Below, piece after piece: positions 30,167 to 39,937 of a DNA stretch of 64,000 nucleotides. Within the stretch, counting starts at the first letter, position 1, and each line of letters opens with the position of its first letter. The notes beneath the pieces were generated by a model. It had not been told where the DNA came from, did not search any database, and was given only the letters and a program-made list of their open reading frames with translations. Origin of the DNA: Desulfatitalea sp. BRH_c12 (GTDB lineage: Bacteria; Desulfobacterota; Desulfobacteria; Desulfobacterales; Desulfosarcinaceae); the NCBI GenBank assembly GCA_000961655.1, contig LADR01000023.1, forward strand, positions 186,001 through 250,000. The letters are read 5' to 3'. Made by a program: the position numbers and the translations under genes.

Positions 30167-32704
30167 ATGATTTGGAATTTGCTGACCCGACTGTTCGGAA
30201 GTCAAAATGAACGTGAAATTAAGGCCATGATGCCTCTGGTGGATGCCATCAACCAGTTGGAACCCAAGATGCAGGCCATGAGCGACGATCAACTCAGGGG
30301 ACAAACCCCTCTTTTGAAAGATAAACTGGCGCAAGGGGCCGACTTGGACAGCCTGTTGCCGGAAGCTTTCGCAACCGTGCGTGAAGCGTCCGTGCGCAGC
30401 GTGCAGATGCGGCACTTCGATGTCCAATTGATCGGCGGCATTTTCCTGCACAGAGGGCGGATATCGGAGATGAAAACCGGCGAAGGCAAAACATTGGTAG
30501 CCACTTTGCCCGCCTATCTCAATGCACTTACCGGAAGGGGCGTGCATATCATCACTGTGAATGATTACCTTGCCCGGCGCGACACGGAGTGGATGGGCAA
30601 GATCTACTCGTTTCTGGGAATGTCGGTCGGGTCCATTCTGCACGGTCTGAACGACACCGAACGGCGAGCCGCCTACAATGCGGATATAACTTACGGAACT
30701 AATAACGAATTTGGTTTCGACTACCTGCGCGACAACATGAAATTCGATCTGGATACCATCGTGCAGCGTGACCTGCACTACGCCATCGTGGATGAGGTGG
30801 ACAGTATCCTTGTTGATGAGGCGCGTACACCGCTGATCATATCAGGTCCGGCGGAAAAATCGACCCATCTGTACTACCAGGTCAACAGCATCATTCCGCA
30901 CCTCAAAAACGATCAGCACTATGCCAAAGATGAAAAAGCCCGCAGTGTGGCGCTGACCGAGGAGGGCGTCGTTCAAGCCGAAAAACTGCTTCAGGTCGAA
31001 AACCTGTATGACCCGCGCAATATTGAGATTCTGCATCATGTCAATCAAGCCCTCAAGGCGCATACCCTTTTTCAGCTGGATGTGGATTATATCGTCAAAG
31101 ACGGGCAGGTCATTATCGTCGATGAATTTACCGGACGCCTGATGCCCGGGCGGCGCTACAGCGATGGTTTGCACCAGGCTCTCGAAGCCAAGGAAAGTGT
31201 CAAAATTGAAAATGAAAACCAAACGCTTGCGACGATTACCTTTCAGAACTACTTTCGCATGTATGACAAATTGTCGGGTATGACCGGCACAGCGGATACC
31301 GAGGCAGCTGAGTTCAAGAAAATATACAATCTGGATGTCAATGTTATTCCCACCCATCAGCCGATGATCCGCAAGGATTTTCCCGATGTGATCTATAAAA
31401 CCAGGCGCGAAAAATATGAGGCCGCGCTCGATGAGATCGAAGCGCTGAATGAAAAAGGACAGCCTGTGCTGGTCGGCACGATCTCGATCGATGTCTCGGA
31501 GCAGATCTCCAAAAAGCTGCAGAAAAGGGGCATCAAGCATACAGTGCTCAACGCCAAGAACCACGAGGCCGAAGCCGAAATCATCGCCATGGCCGGACAG
31601 AAAGGCGGTGTGACCATTTCGACCAACATGGCCGGCCGCGGCACAGATATTAAACTGGGTGAGGGGGTGACCGAACTGGGTGGCCTGCATATTCTCGGCA
31701 CAGAACGGCATGAGAGCCGGCGCATCGACAACCAGTTGCGCGGCCGTTCGGGCCGTCAGGGCGACCCTGGCTCGTCGCGTTTTTATCTTTCCCTGGAAGA
31801 CGATTTGCTGCGGATTTTCGGCGGTGAACGCATCGGCAACATCATGGAACGGCTCGGCTTGCAAGATGGCGAACCCATTGAGCACAACCTGATCAGTCGG
31901 GCCATCGAAAATGCCCAGACTAAGGTCGAGGCGCACAACTTCGATATCCGCAAACATTTGCTGGAGTACGACGATGTGATGAACCAGCAGCGTGAGGTGA
32001 TCTACCGCCAGCGCCGCGAACTGCTGACCGGACAGGATATCCGCGAGACAGTCACTGACATGATCATGGAAAAAACTGGCGAGATCGCTGCTCAATTTGC
32101 CGACGAAAAAGCCTTGCCCGAAGATTGGGACCATAAAGGGCTCTCCGATGCCGTCTTCCAGCAATTCAACTACCGTCTGAAAGATTTCGCGCCCGACACC
32201 TTGGACGGTCTGACCGAGGAAGGCCTGACTCAGGAAATTTACGATCAAACCATGGCCGTCCACCAGGAACGCGAGAATCAGTTCGGCGCCGATACCATGC
32301 GCCATCTGGAACGGGTGATCATGCTGCAGACCGTGGACAACTTGTGGAAAGACCACTTGCTCAGCATGGATCATCTGAAGGAGGGTATCGGTCTGCGTGG
32401 CTATGCCCAGCAAAACCCCTTGTTGGTTTATAAAAAAGAGGGATTTGAAAGCTTTCAGGATTTGATTGAGAGAATAAAGTCGGAAACCCTGAATATCCTT
32501 TTCCGGGTTCAATTGGCCGAGCCGGCGACATCCTTGGAACAGATGCAGCGCCAGCAGGAAAAGGAGTTGGTGTTTTCAGCCGGTGGCGACGGCTCGCCAC
32601 CCCCCAAAAAAAAGACCGTCCGCCGCAGCGATGACAAGGTAGGGCGCAACGATCCCTGTCCCTGCGGCAGTGGAAAGAAATACAAGAAATGTTGCGGCAA
32701 ATGA
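30167..32704 (+). CDS. secA: preprotein translocase ATPase SecA
   Basis: The motor that pushes unfolded preproteins through SecYEG. The 845-residue product has Walker A MKTGEGKT (102-109), [15 protein letters not shown] for motif [28 protein letters not shown], and a C-terminal zinc-binding SEC-C motif [15 protein letters not shown] that binds SecB and lipid. All motor and scaffold regions are present. The phosphoesterase gene overlaps its stop (ATGA), so the two are coupled. Confidence 0.97.
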   Translation: MIWNLLTRLFGSQNEREIKAMMPLVDAINQLEPKMQAMSDDQLRGQTPLLKDKLAQGADLDSLLPEAFATVREASVRSVQMRHFDVQLIGGIFLHRGRISEMKTGEGKTLVATLPAYLNALTGRGVHIITVNDYLARRDTEWMGKIYSFLGMSVGSILHGLNDTERRAAYNADITYGTNNEFGFDYLRDNMKFDLDTIVQRDLHYAIVDEVDSILVDEARTPLIISGPAEKSTHLYYQVNSIIPHLKNDQHYAKDEKARSVALTEEGVVQAEKLLQVENLYDPRNIEILHHVNQALKAHTLFQLDVDYIVKDGQVIIVDEFTGRLMPGRRYSDGLHQALEAKESVKIENENQTLATITFQNYFRMYDKLSGMTGTADTEAAEFKKIYNLDVNVIPTHQPMIRKDFPDVIYKTRREKYEAALDEIEALNEKGQPVLVGTISIDVSEQISKKLQKRGIKHTVLNAKNHEAEAEIIAMAGQKGGVTISTNMAGRGTDIKLGEGVTELGGLHILGTERHESRRIDNQLRGRSGRQGDPGSSRFYLSLEDDLLRIFGGERIGNIMERLGLQDGEPIEHNLISRAIENAQTKVEAHNFDIRKHLLEYDDVMNQQREVIYRQRRELLTGQDIRETVTDMIMEKTGEIAAQFADEKALPEDWDHKGLSDAVFQQFNYRLKDFAPDTLDGLTEEGLTQEIYDQTMAVHQERENQFGADTMRHLERVIMLQTVDNLWKDHLLSMDHLKEGIGLRGYAQQNPLLVYKKEGFESFQDLIERIKSETLNILFRVQLAEPATSLEQMQRQQEKELVFSAGGDGSPPPKKKTVRRSDDKVGRNDPCPCGSGKKYKKCCGK

Positions 32705-33159
32705 TTTTGGGGATTATCTCCGACACGCATGGTGTGCTGCGCCAAAATGTCCTGGATGCGCTTAGGGGCGTCAACCATGTCATCCACGCCGGCGATATCG
32801 GGAACCCAGAGGTGATTGCCGCCCTGGAACAGGTGGCTCCGACAACGGCCGTGCGCGGCAATACCGATCGGGAATCCTGGGCCGAGTCATTGCCCTCGGA
32901 AGAGATTCTAACGCTCGCTGATACCACCTTTTTCATTCTGCACGACCTGTACAACCTTAGTCTCGATCCGGCTGCGGCCGGCATTCAGGTGGTTATCAGC
33001 GGTCACACCCATCAACCGATGGTTCAGATGCTCAAGGATGTTCTGTATTTCAATCCGGGCTCGGCCAGTCAACGCCGGCGCGGTGGGCCGCTGGCCATCG
33101 GGCGCATCAGAATCGCCGCACACGGAATACTCCCTGAAATTATCCAGTTGGATCGATAA
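32701..33159 (+). CDS. YfcE/MJ0936-type metallophosphoesterase
   Basis: A 152-residue calcineurin-like phosphodiesterase with ordered metal-binding motifs SDTHG, HAGDIG, RGNTD and SGHTHQP, ending with NPGSASQRR. The family hydrolyses phosphodiesters such as 2',3'-cAMP in vitro; the physiological substrate is usually unknown. The ATG overlaps the secA stop (ATGA), which fixes the start. Confidence 0.9.
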   Translation: MILGIISDTHGVLRQNVLDALRGVNHVIHAGDIGNPEVIAALEQVAPTTAVRGNTDRESWAESLPSEEILTLADTTFFILHDLYNLSLDPAAAGIQVVISGHTHQPMVQMLKDVLYFNPGSASQRRRGGPLAIGRIRIAAHGILPEIIQLDR

Positions 33160-33377
33160 AGAGGTGACCGGTCGCGGTTTTTTCACCCGCCTAACGCGAT
33201 GCTCGCCGTGCTGTCTTTCTCGTATGCGCCACATGCGCGTGATCGGGCTCACCCCACAAATAGAGTCGGAACGGACTTGCTTTTTAAAGAACAACATGCA
33301 TTTTATAATCAATTTGGTAAGATCTATTGCGAACAGCCTTGGCCGTGTATTGCTATGTTTTCAAGCCAATCAGGCCC

Positions 33378-33407
33378 TTTACAAAGACAGACCCTGATGC
33401 TTATAAT
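33378..33407 (+). promoter_or_regulatory. candidate sigma-70 promoter of clpS-clpA
   Basis: TTTACA (33378-33383), 18 bases, then a perfect TATAAT (33402-33407). The predicted start of transcription is about 40 bases before the clpS ATG. No heat-shock (sigma-32) pattern is obvious. Confidence 0.5.
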
Positions 33408-33455
33408 GAACCCAAACAAAGGCAAAGTTAACGACGCCGATGACTGTTCGATCAA

Positions 33456-33770
33456 ATGAGTCAGTATTTGCCTGAGACTATAAGGGACGTTGATGCCAGG
33501 GCCGAACGCGGTCTCAAAGAGCCGCCCCTGTATAAGGTTCTGTTGCACAACGATGACTACACCACCATGGAATTCGTGGTGCACGTCCTTATGCTGGTTT
33601 TTCACAAGTCCGTGGAGCAGGCCACGCAGATCATGTTGAATGTGCATAAGCGTGGTACTGGACTGTGTGGCCTTTTCACCTATGAAGTGGCGGAAACCAA
33701 AGTTGAAACAGTCACGCGTTTGGCCCGCGAAAACGGGCATCCGCTAAAATGCACCATGGAGAAAGCATAG
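33456..33770 (+). CDS. clpS: ClpS adaptor of the ClpAP protease
   Basis: Binds N-terminal Leu, Phe, Trp or Tyr of N-degron substrates and hands them to ClpA. The 104-residue protein has the family core [17 protein letters not shown] with the substrate-pocket residues N-D-D and M, then [10 protein letters not shown] and the His-containing C-terminal loop. It lies four bases upstream of clpA. A canonical ribosome site is not visible. Confidence 0.95.
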   Translation: MSQYLPETIRDVDARAERGLKEPPLYKVLLHNDDYTTMEFVVHVLMLVFHKSVEQATQIMLNVHKRGTGLCGLFTYEVAETKVETVTRLARENGHPLKCTMEKA

Positions 33771-33774
33771 AGAC

Positions 33775-36018
33775 ATGATCAGCAAAGAACTTAGTGTAAC
33801 ATTAGGATTTGCGGTAAGAGAGGCCAAGCGCCGCCGGCACGAGTATGTCGGTATCGAGCACATCCTATTTGCCATCCTTCACGACAGCAACGGAATTGAG
33901 ATTATTAGCGGCTGTGGTGGCGATGTGGACCACCTTAAGGGTGCCTTAGAAAACTTTTTCAGTGAAAAGATGGAGGTCATTCCCGAGGGCGATGAGTATG
34001 TGCTGCAGCAGACCATCGGATTTCAGCGGGTGATTCAGCGCGCCGTCAATCATGTGCGTTCGGCTGAAAAATCCGAAGTATCCGTCAGCGACATACTGGC
34101 CTCCATTTTTATGGAAAAAGATTCGCATGCCTCCTTTTTTCTGAATCAGGAAGGCATCACGCGCTTGGATGTATTGAACTATATTTCGCATGATTTGCCG
34201 GCGGAACCACCAGCGGGCGATCAGGCCGGATTTGGGAAAACGGACAGCGATACAGACAAAGATAAAAAGAAGTCCAACCCCCTGGAAACCTATACGGTCG
34301 ACATGATGAAAATGGCCGCCGAAGGTAAGCTTGATCCGCTCATCGGGCGTGAAAGCGAGCTTCAGCGGACGATGCAGGTGCTCTGTCGACGGCGCAAGAA
34401 CAACCCGGTATTTGTGGGTGAACCGGGCGTGGGTAAAACCGCCATGGCGGAAGGATTGGCCCAGAAAATCTACAGTGGCGAAGTACCGCAAATGCTCAAA
34501 GACATGCGTGTCTATAGTCTTGATTTGGGCGGCATGCTGGCGGGGTCTAAATTCAGAGGCGATTTCGAACAGCGGTTGAAGGGTGTCATCTCCGAACTGC
34601 AGAAACGAAAAAATGTCATTTTGTTCATAGATGAGATCCACACGATCGTCGGCGCTGGTGCCACGAGCAGCGGTTCGATGGATGCCTCTAATATCCTGAA
34701 GCCGGTTTTGGCCAATGGAGAAATTCGTTGTATCGGTTCAACCACCTATGAAGAGTATAAAAATCACTTCGAAAAAGACCGGGCGCTATCCAGAAGGTTT
34801 GAAAAGATTGAAGTCTCGGAACCTACCATCGAAGAGAGTGTAAAAATACTCAAGGGGTTGCGTTCCCGTTATGAAGAGCATCATGACATCGTCTATACCG
34901 ATTCGGCGCTGAGAACGGCCTGCGAACTTTCATCCAAATATCTCAATGACCGTTTCCTGCCCGACAAGGCCATAGATGTCATCGATGAGGCTGGCGCCTA
35001 TGTACGCCTGTCGGGGGGTGCCCACCGGACCAAGATCAATCCGGTCGATGTCGAGAAAATAGTAGCCAAAATGGCAAGGGTGCCGACTGTCAGTGTATCC
35101 ACCCCCGATCGCGCCAAGCTGGAAACCCTTGATGGCCGGTTAAAGCAGGTCGTCTTTGGACAGGATGATGCCATTTCTGCTTTGGTGACTGCTATCAAGC
35201 GGCAACGTGCCGGCTTGGGACAGCCTGAAAAACCGGTGGGCTCTTTTCTGTTCACCGGTCCGACAGGGGTAGGCAAGACAGAAGTGGCTCGTCAGGTGGC
35301 GTTGAACTTGGGTGTGGAATTCATGCGCTTCGATATGAGTGAATACATGGAAAAGCATGCGGTCGCCAGGCTTATCGGGGCGCCTCCCGGATACATCGGT
35401 TTCGACCAGGGCGGATTGCTCACGGACGGCGTCCGCAAGCACCCTTATAGCGTGCTCTTGCTGGATGAAATTGAAAAGGCACATCCCGATCTGTTCAATA
35501 TCCTGCTTCAAGTGATGGATCATGCAACACTTACGGACAACAACGGGAAAAAGGCCGATTTCAGAAACGTCATCCTCATGATGACCTCCAATGCAGGCAG
35601 TCGTGAAATGAGTTCGGCGACCATCGGTTTCGCGGATCCCAAAAAAGATTCTTCGCGGAAAAGCAAGAAGGCCATCGAAAAATATTTCAGCCCCGAATTT
35701 CGCAACCGTTTGGACGGGGTCATTACTTTCAATGGTCTGGATCTGCAAATCATGGAGCAGATCGTGGACAAGTTCATGTCCGAGTTTGCCGTGCAATTGG
35801 CCGTAAAAAAAGTGGAGTTGACTTATACCGACGCTGCACGGCAATGGATGGCGAAAAGAGGATTTGATCCCGATTACGGCGCTCGTCCCCTTGCCAGAGT
35901 CATTCAGACCGAAATCAAGGATATCCTGGCTGATGAAATTCTATTTGGCCGTCTCGAAAAAGGGGGCAAAGTCACCATCGATCTGGAAGAAGAAAAAATG
36001 ACATTCAGCTATAATTAG
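33775..36018 (+). CDS. clpA: ClpA unfoldase of the ClpAP protease
   Basis: A 747-residue AAA+ unfoldase with an N-domain of two Clp repeats (about 1-145), a Lys/Asp-rich linker and two ATPase modules (Walker A GEPGVGKT and GPTGVGKT, Walker [11 protein letters not shown] and [10 protein letters not shown]). The second module ends with the [14 protein letters not shown] sensor-2 region. A ClpP-binding IGL-type loop is expected from IGFADPKK near residue 620. The middle domain of ClpB is absent, so this is ClpA and not a disaggregase. It is followed by a strong terminator. Confidence 0.95.
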   Translation: MISKELSVTLGFAVREAKRRRHEYVGIEHILFAILHDSNGIEIISGCGGDVDHLKGALENFFSEKMEVIPEGDEYVLQQTIGFQRVIQRAVNHVRSAEKSEVSVSDILASIFMEKDSHASFFLNQEGITRLDVLNYISHDLPAEPPAGDQAGFGKTDSDTDKDKKKSNPLETYTVDMMKMAAEGKLDPLIGRESELQRTMQVLCRRRKNNPVFVGEPGVGKTAMAEGLAQKIYSGEVPQMLKDMRVYSLDLGGMLAGSKFRGDFEQRLKGVISELQKRKNVILFIDEIHTIVGAGATSSGSMDASNILKPVLANGEIRCIGSTTYEEYKNHFEKDRALSRRFEKIEVSEPTIEESVKILKGLRSRYEEHHDIVYTDSALRTACELSSKYLNDRFLPDKAIDVIDEAGAYVRLSGGAHRTKINPVDVEKIVAKMARVPTVSVSTPDRAKLETLDGRLKQVVFGQDDAISALVTAIKRQRAGLGQPEKPVGSFLFTGPTGVGKTEVARQVALNLGVEFMRFDMSEYMEKHAVARLIGAPPGYIGFDQGGLLTDGVRKHPYSVLLLDEIEKAHPDLFNILLQVMDHATLTDNNGKKADFRNVILMMTSNAGSREMSSATIGFADPKKDSSRKSKKAIEKYFSPEFRNRLDGVITFNGLDLQIMEQIVDKFMSEFAVQLAVKKVELTYTDAARQWMAKRGFDPDYGARPLARVIQTEIKDILADEILFGRLEKGGKVTIDLEEEKMTFSYN

Positions 36019-36045
36019 TGACTGTTCGTGTTCCACATACATCAG

Positions 36046-36078
36046 GAGGGCAAGGCCCCAAGCCTTGCCCTTATTTTA
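36046..36078 (+). terminator. rho-independent terminator of clpS-clpA
   Basis: GGGCAAGGC and GCCTTGCCC form a 9-bp perfect stem with a CCCAA loop, followed by TTATTTTAT, about 30 bases after the clpA stop. Confidence 0.9.
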
Positions 36079-36250
36079 TAGCCTGATTTCAATTTTATTT
36101 GCCCGTTCCCAGTTGAAGGAAGACGATGGCGCAGCGATCACGGAAAGCGTCCAGACACCGCGCTATTATTTGTCGCATGGCACACGCGGCAACGGTCCTG
36201 CCAGTTCACGGGCAACGGACAAACATGCCTAAGGTCAACGGCGGTCGCAG

Positions 36251-36943
36251 ATGCCCATTTTTCGGTTGTCCGATAAACTTGCTTTTCCCCCACCGCATCT
36301 GGCTACCAAGGAAGGACTGCTCGCAGTTGGCGGTGACTTGCAGCCTGAGCGACTTTTACTTGCCTACAAAAACGGTATTTTCCCATGGTATTCCGAAGGT
36401 GATCCCATCCTCTGGTGGTCCCCCGACCCGAGACTGGTGCTGTATCCCGAAGAAATCAATGTATCCAAATCACTCCGGCGCACTCTCCGGCGCAATACTT
36501 ACCAGATAACCATCGACACCGCTTTTGCGCGGACGATCGATTTGTGCGCGCGAATCCGAATAGAAAAAGAGGGTACATGGATTACCCAGGAGATGACAAC
36601 CGCATACTGCCTGTTACACGATCTTGGTTTTGCACATTCGGTGGAAGCTTGGCACGCCGGAGAACTGGTGGGCGGATTGTACGGCATCGCGCTTGGTCGC
36701 GCTTTTTTCGGAGAATCGATGTTCTCCCTGATGAGTGACGCTTCTAAAGTTTGCTTGGTGCATCTGGCCCGATTCTTAAACGAGCGCCATTTTGCTTTTA
36801 TCGATTGCCAGGTGCCCACCGAGCATCTTGTGCGAATGGGCGCACGCAACATCTCCAGGAAAAGTTTTATTGTGCAGTTGCGAAAAGCAACCCGCTGCTC
36901 ATCCCTAAAAACTATCTGGGCTGCCGAAAAGCATACCTTATGA
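36251..36943 (+). CDS. aat: leucyl/phenylalanyl-tRNA--protein transferase
   Basis: Adds Leu or Phe from charged tRNA to N-terminal Arg or Lys of target proteins, making them ClpS substrates. The 230-residue product has the family signature GLLAVGGDLQPERLLLAY, GIFPWYSEGDPILWWSPDPR, and the later GGLYGIALGRAFFGESMFS. It follows clpS-clpA, so adaptor, unfoldase and tagging enzyme lie together. The terminator after clpA suggests it has its own promoter, in the 230-base gap. Confidence 0.95.
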   Translation: MPIFRLSDKLAFPPPHLATKEGLLAVGGDLQPERLLLAYKNGIFPWYSEGDPILWWSPDPRLVLYPEEINVSKSLRRTLRRNTYQITIDTAFARTIDLCARIRIEKEGTWITQEMTTAYCLLHDLGFAHSVEAWHAGELVGGLYGIALGRAFFGESMFSLMSDASKVCLVHLARFLNERHFAFIDCQVPTEHLVRMGARNISRKSFIVQLRKATRCSSLKTIWAAEKHTL

Positions 36944-37112
36944 ATCCTCATATCGGGTCAATCCAATTATGAAAACTTTTACATAAGTGATATGAAAATG
37001 GATTTAAATTTACATAACTTCATGATCCATTTTCAATGCACTGGTTAATCAATTTCTTTCCGTTAAGGCCTATCTATAAGTAAAAACAACACAAATTAAA
37101 TTTCTTCTCTGG

Positions 37113-37128
37113 TGGCATCTATATTGCT
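37113..37128 (+). promoter_or_regulatory. sigma-54 promoter of the small PEP-CTERM-like gene
   Basis: TGGCAT, five bases, then TTGCT: the -24 and -12 elements with exact GG-N10-GC spacing and only one -24 base away from TGGCAC. Transcription would start near 37139, about 37 bases before the ATG at 37176. Confidence 0.75.
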
Positions 37129-37175
37129 TTAAAGGTTGTCGGTTACACAATGTATGCGAATAGAGAGAGGAAATG

Positions 37176-37370
37176 ATGCATAAATTCATACGCTACTTGA
37201 TACCTGCAATTGGAACAGTGTCGGTATTATTGTTTTGTGTGAGCGCTACGGCAAGTTTTGCTGAGGCGCGCACCCTGGTTGGGTACTCTTTTTCCGAACC
37301 ATTCAACATGCTCTTGATTGGTTTCGGCTTGATTGGCGCCGCTAGCTTTTTGAAAAGAAAATCGATATAA
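37176..37370 (+). CDS. very small secreted protein with PEP-CTERM-like C-terminus
   Basis: Only 64 residues. A Sec signal peptide (basic MHKFIRY, hydrophobic core, then ATASFAEA) is followed by about 12 residues. Then comes a tail with the tripartite PEP-CTERM layout: SEP, a hydrophobic stretch LLIGFGLIGAASF, and a basic KRK end. PEP-CTERM proteins are cut by an exosortase in the inner membrane. If both cleavages occur, the mature product would be a peptide of only about 10-15 residues. A sigma-54 promoter lies upstream and a polysaccharide locus of the exosortase-A type follows. GAGAGG lies five bases before the second of two adjacent ATGs. Function unknown; a matrix- or signal-related role is inference. 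Confidence 0.7.
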   Translation: MHKFIRYLIPAIGTVSVLLFCVSATASFAEARTLVGYSFSEPFNMLLIGFGLIGAASFLKRKSI

Positions 37371-37492
37371 AGCGCCTACACGGTAGCAGAACATTTATGT
37401 GCTTTCTGATACAACATACACCAATCCCATAGTCCTATCTGGATGGGCAAAAATATCGTTGTCAGACATATTGAATCGATTAATGAGTAGCC

Positions 37493-37526
37493 AGCCTGTT
37501 TCTTGCTGAGAAACAGGCTGTTTTTG
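37493..37526 (+). terminator. rho-independent terminator of the small PEP-CTERM-like gene
   Basis: AGCCTGTTTCT and AGAAACAGGCT form an 11-bp perfect stem with loop TGCTG, then GTTTTTGTG. It lies about 120 bases past the stop and makes the small gene a separate transcript. Confidence 0.85.
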
Positions 37527-37651
37527 TGTGCGCTGCACCCCATCTACTCATGCTTTAGCGTTAAGTAATAGATGTTTGATGCAACGTTGATGATCTCGTA
37601 AAAAGTCTACATTGTGCCATTCGAATAGTTCTGGAATTGTCGTTCGGGTGG

Positions 37652-37745
37652 AGGGGCGAACCTTGTGTTCGCCCCGTGCGTTTTATAGGGATGCGTGTTT
37701 AAGATGCCCTTGCGTTTGACGAGGGCGAACACAAGCTTCGCCCCT
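37652..37745. repeat. REPIN-like pair of inverted palindromes
   Basis: The arm at 37652-37674 and the arm at 37723-37745 are reverse complements over 23 bases with one mismatch. Each arm is itself a hairpin: GGGGCGAAC and GTTCGCCCC around CTTGT in the first, GGGCGAA and TTCGCCC in the second. Two REP units in opposite orientation 48 bases apart match the definition of a REPIN. Confidence 0.7.
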
Positions 37746-37954
37746 ACGGGTGAGGGGCAGACTTCAGCGATCGTATCCGCCTATAATCTCTTCAGCGGTG
37801 ATTCTAGGGGCAATCGTGTATGTTTCTGATAAAGGATCTGAAACATGTTTAGGATAGTGTTGCTATGATTCAAATATTATTGTATGTAAAGGATGTTAGC
37901 TAAATTTGTCGGTGGGGCTGATCAATCAGGATAATCACTTTCCAGGAGCGGCAG

Positions 37955-38326
37955 ATGTGTCCGGCACCCAAACTGCTTATTATTGATGATACAGAGGAGG
38001 TCCTGTCGGCTCTCTGTAAATATTTCAAGCAAAAAGGGTATGATGTCATTTCCGCTTCCAATGGATTGGATGGTCTGAAAATGATCGAGGCTGAAAAGGA
38101 TGATCTGGATATCATCATCACTGACTTAGTCCTACCCAATATCAGCGGTGTGGCCGTCATCTCGATCGTCAAGAACAAATACCCGCAGCTGCCGGTGATC
38201 GCGATCACCGGATGGGGTGAACATCCTGAAGCATTGGCAAAAGAGGCCAAGGCAGATCTTGTGATGGAAAAACCTTTTAAACTGCCGGAGCTTGAAAAGG
38301 CCGCAAGGGATCTTCTTGTCAGATAA
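37955..38326 (+). CDS. stand-alone response-regulator receiver domain (split from the next gene)
   Basis: A 123-residue CheY-like domain with the acidic pair in LLIIDDTEE, the phosphorylation Asp in IIITDLVLPN (about residue 55), the Thr in AITGWGEHP and the Lys in MEKPFKL. All active-site residues are present. CAGGAG precedes the ATG. It stops with TAA at 38324, and the next gene starts in the same frame after only one more codon. Domain order and sequence therefore match an NtrC/PrsR-type regulator cut in two. A sensor kinase is not in the window. Confidence 0.9.
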   Translation: MCPAPKLLIIDDTEEVLSALCKYFKQKGYDVISASNGLDGLKMIEAEKDDLDIIITDLVLPNISGVAVISIVKNKYPQLPVIAITGWGEHPEALAKEAKADLVMEKPFKLPELEKAARDLLVR

Positions 38327-38329
38327 ATT

Positions 38330-39385
38330 ATGGCTGCTATGGGACCACCTATTATAGGCGTCAGCGACAATATCCGACGCATCAAAGAGCTTGTCGAGCA
38401 TGTCGCCCATACTGGCTTCAATACCGTCATTTTTGGTGAGAGCGGTGTGGGCAAGGAAGTTATTGCCCAAAATCTCTACCAGCGTTCTCCGCGAGTGGGC
38501 AAACCCTTCATAAAAATCAATTGTGCAGCGCTGCCGGAAGGGCTATTGGAAAGCGAACTCTTCGGGTACGAAAGAGGAGCGTTTACCGGGGCCGAGCAAA
38601 AGCGGAGAGGCAAATTTCAACTCGCCCATGGCGGCGTGCTACTGCTTGACGAAATCGGCGACATGTCTCTGGTGCTGCAAGCCAAACTGCTGCATGTACT
38701 GCAAAGCGGCGAGTTTGCCCCATTGGGTTCGGAAAAAGACGTTAAAACGGATACATGGGTTCTTGCGGCCACAAATCATGATCTGAAACAGGATATCAGT
38801 GAGGGCAAGTTCAGGGAGGATTTGTACTATCGCCTGAATATCATAAAGATTTATGTCAGTCCGCTACGGGAACGCCCCGAGGATATCGTGCCGCTCATTG
38901 AATATTATCTTGCGGAATATTCAACCCAACTCGGCGGAACGGATATCATCAGACCCACACAAGCCGTCATCGAAAAATTGACAACTTACCATTGGCCCGG
39001 CAATGTGCGTGAACTGCAAAATGTCCTTAAACGCATGCTCGTGTTGGGCGAATGCGAAAAGATCGCTGATGAATTATTTGAAAGCACCGGTAAGCAGCAG
39101 GCGATGCGCTCGGCGGCCTCCTCCGAAAACAGCGCTGGCGCCATTCATTCCCTGCTTGATCTCAACGGCAAGGAATTGTCCGGCAATAACTCATTTTCCT
39201 TGAAAGAAGCCAAGAAAAAAGCGGTCGATAAAGTCGAAAAAGAAATCATTTCCTACGTCCTGAAGAAAACGGACTGGAATCGCAGCAAAGCCTCTCGAAT
39301 TTTAAAAGTCAGTTACAAAACACTTCTGAACAAGATCACCGAACTGAATATAAGTCCTCCCGGACACGGTGATTTCCAGCAGTAA
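38330..39385 (+). CDS. sigma-54-dependent activator (AAA+ and Fis-type HTH), PrsR-like, receiver supplied by the preceding gene
   Basis: A 351-residue bacterial enhancer-binding protein. It has Walker A GESGVGKE (36-43), an intact GAFTGA loop (83-88) that contacts sigma-54, Walker B LLLDE (104-108), the arginine-finger region FREDLYYRLN and a C-terminal Fis-type helix-turn-helix (WNRSKASRILKVSYKTLLNK). There is no N-terminal sensor domain of its own. It closely resembles the PEP-CTERM-associated regulator PrsR, which drives exopolysaccharide and PEP-CTERM genes from sigma-54 promoters. It is in frame with the receiver gene, with only TAA-ATT between. No clear ribosome site precedes the ATG, suggesting translational coupling or readthrough. 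The likely targets are the GG-N10-GC promoters in this region. Confidence 0.9.
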   Translation: MAAMGPPIIGVSDNIRRIKELVEHVAHTGFNTVIFGESGVGKEVIAQNLYQRSPRVGKPFIKINCAALPEGLLESELFGYERGAFTGAEQKRRGKFQLAHGGVLLLDEIGDMSLVLQAKLLHVLQSGEFAPLGSEKDVKTDTWVLAATNHDLKQDISEGKFREDLYYRLNIIKIYVSPLRERPEDIVPLIEYYLAEYSTQLGGTDIIRPTQAVIEKLTTYHWPGNVRELQNVLKRMLVLGECEKIADELFESTGKQQAMRSAASSENSAGAIHSLLDLNGKELSGNNSFSLKEAKKKAVDKVEKEIISYVLKKTDWNRSKASRILKVSYKTLLNKITELNISPPGHGDFQQ

Positions 39386-39736
39386 AGCTTCCTTAAACTA
39401 CAAATTTCCGGTAAAAGCCCACGAAAATACCATCTCTTAGTGTGTCCGAGCACCTATACTTGCCACTTTGGCAACGCCGGATAGCGCTCTCTCTGGAAAA
39501 ATAATTCCTATCGACCTATTTCCTTCGTTACACACCCTTGTCCTGTTTATTGCCGATAGATCAATTTCCGTTCAGCTATCAATTAAATTAAATTATGATT
39601 TTTCGATTACTTATAGTGTGCGTCGAAAACTTCATACACTTTTCGGCACCATGGGTATCATATTTGCATAGTAAACGCGCATGGCTGATGTAAGCAACCT
39701 AATCCAAGGCCCATTTTTTTTGCAAAAGGAACGACA
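39386..39736. other. intergenic region upstream of the small Arg/Asp-rich gene
   Basis: About 351 AT-rich bases. TTGCCACTTTGGCAA (near 39460) is a short palindrome and a sigma-54-like promoter lies at 39653-39668. The only long frame (39468-39671) has no ribosome site or recognisable domain. Confidence 0.5.
39653..39668 (+). promoter_or_regulatory. possible sigma-54 promoter of the small Arg/Asp-rich gene
   Basis: GGGTAT, five bases, then a perfect TTGCA, with GG-N10-GC spacing. The -24 half is weaker than at 37113. The start would be about 58 bases before the GTG at 39737. Confidence 0.45.
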
Positions 39737-39937
39737 GTGATCGACTTATCGGAAAGGCTATTGGGCGTGAACGTGAATTGTCCCGATAACGGCGGTCGCC
39801 GAAAAGACTCCGATAGGCGTCAATTCACATACACCTTCCACATACCGGAAAGAAGGAGTGGCGTTGACAGGCGCACAGGAAAAGACAGGCGTGAATCCAT
39901 CCGCAAAGAAGATAATAACTTGGTTCTGACACTTTGA
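39737..39937 (+). CDS. small hydrophilic protein with Arg/Asp repeats
   Basis: A 66-residue protein with repeated GGRRKDSDRRQ, PERRSGVDRR and GKDRRES units, a pattern seen in many short uncharacterised proteins of sulfate reducers and other proteobacteria. It starts at GTG with AAAAGGA upstream. No signal peptide or membrane segment. It lies between two NtrC-family genes and behind a possible sigma-54 promoter. The repeats could bind nucleic acid, nucleotide or polyanion; no function can be assigned. Confidence 0.65.
   Translation: MIDLSERLLGVNVNCPDNGGRRKDSDRRQFTYTFHIPERRSGVDRRTGKDRRESIRKEDNNLVLTL

Larger units (their letters stand above)
37371..37954. other. intergenic region between the small secreted protein and the regulator genes
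   Basis: About 584 bases. It holds a strong terminator (37493-37526) and a paired palindrome of REPIN type (37652-37745). The last 200 bases before the receiver gene are AT-rich and probably contain its promoter; no clear consensus stands out. No gene is supported. Confidence 0.6.

Noticed and set aside
30842-32512. 556-codon minus-strand frame inside secA
   Set aside because: A shadow of the secA codon pattern; secA is complete with all motifs.
33038-33459. Two overlapping frames between the phosphoesterase and clpS
   Set aside because: Low-complexity Arg/Cys-rich translations with no ribosome site; the region instead carries a promoter-like sequence.
36126-36509. 127-codon frame overlapping the start of aat
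   Set aside because: aat in another frame is unmistakable and this frame has no similarity to known domains.
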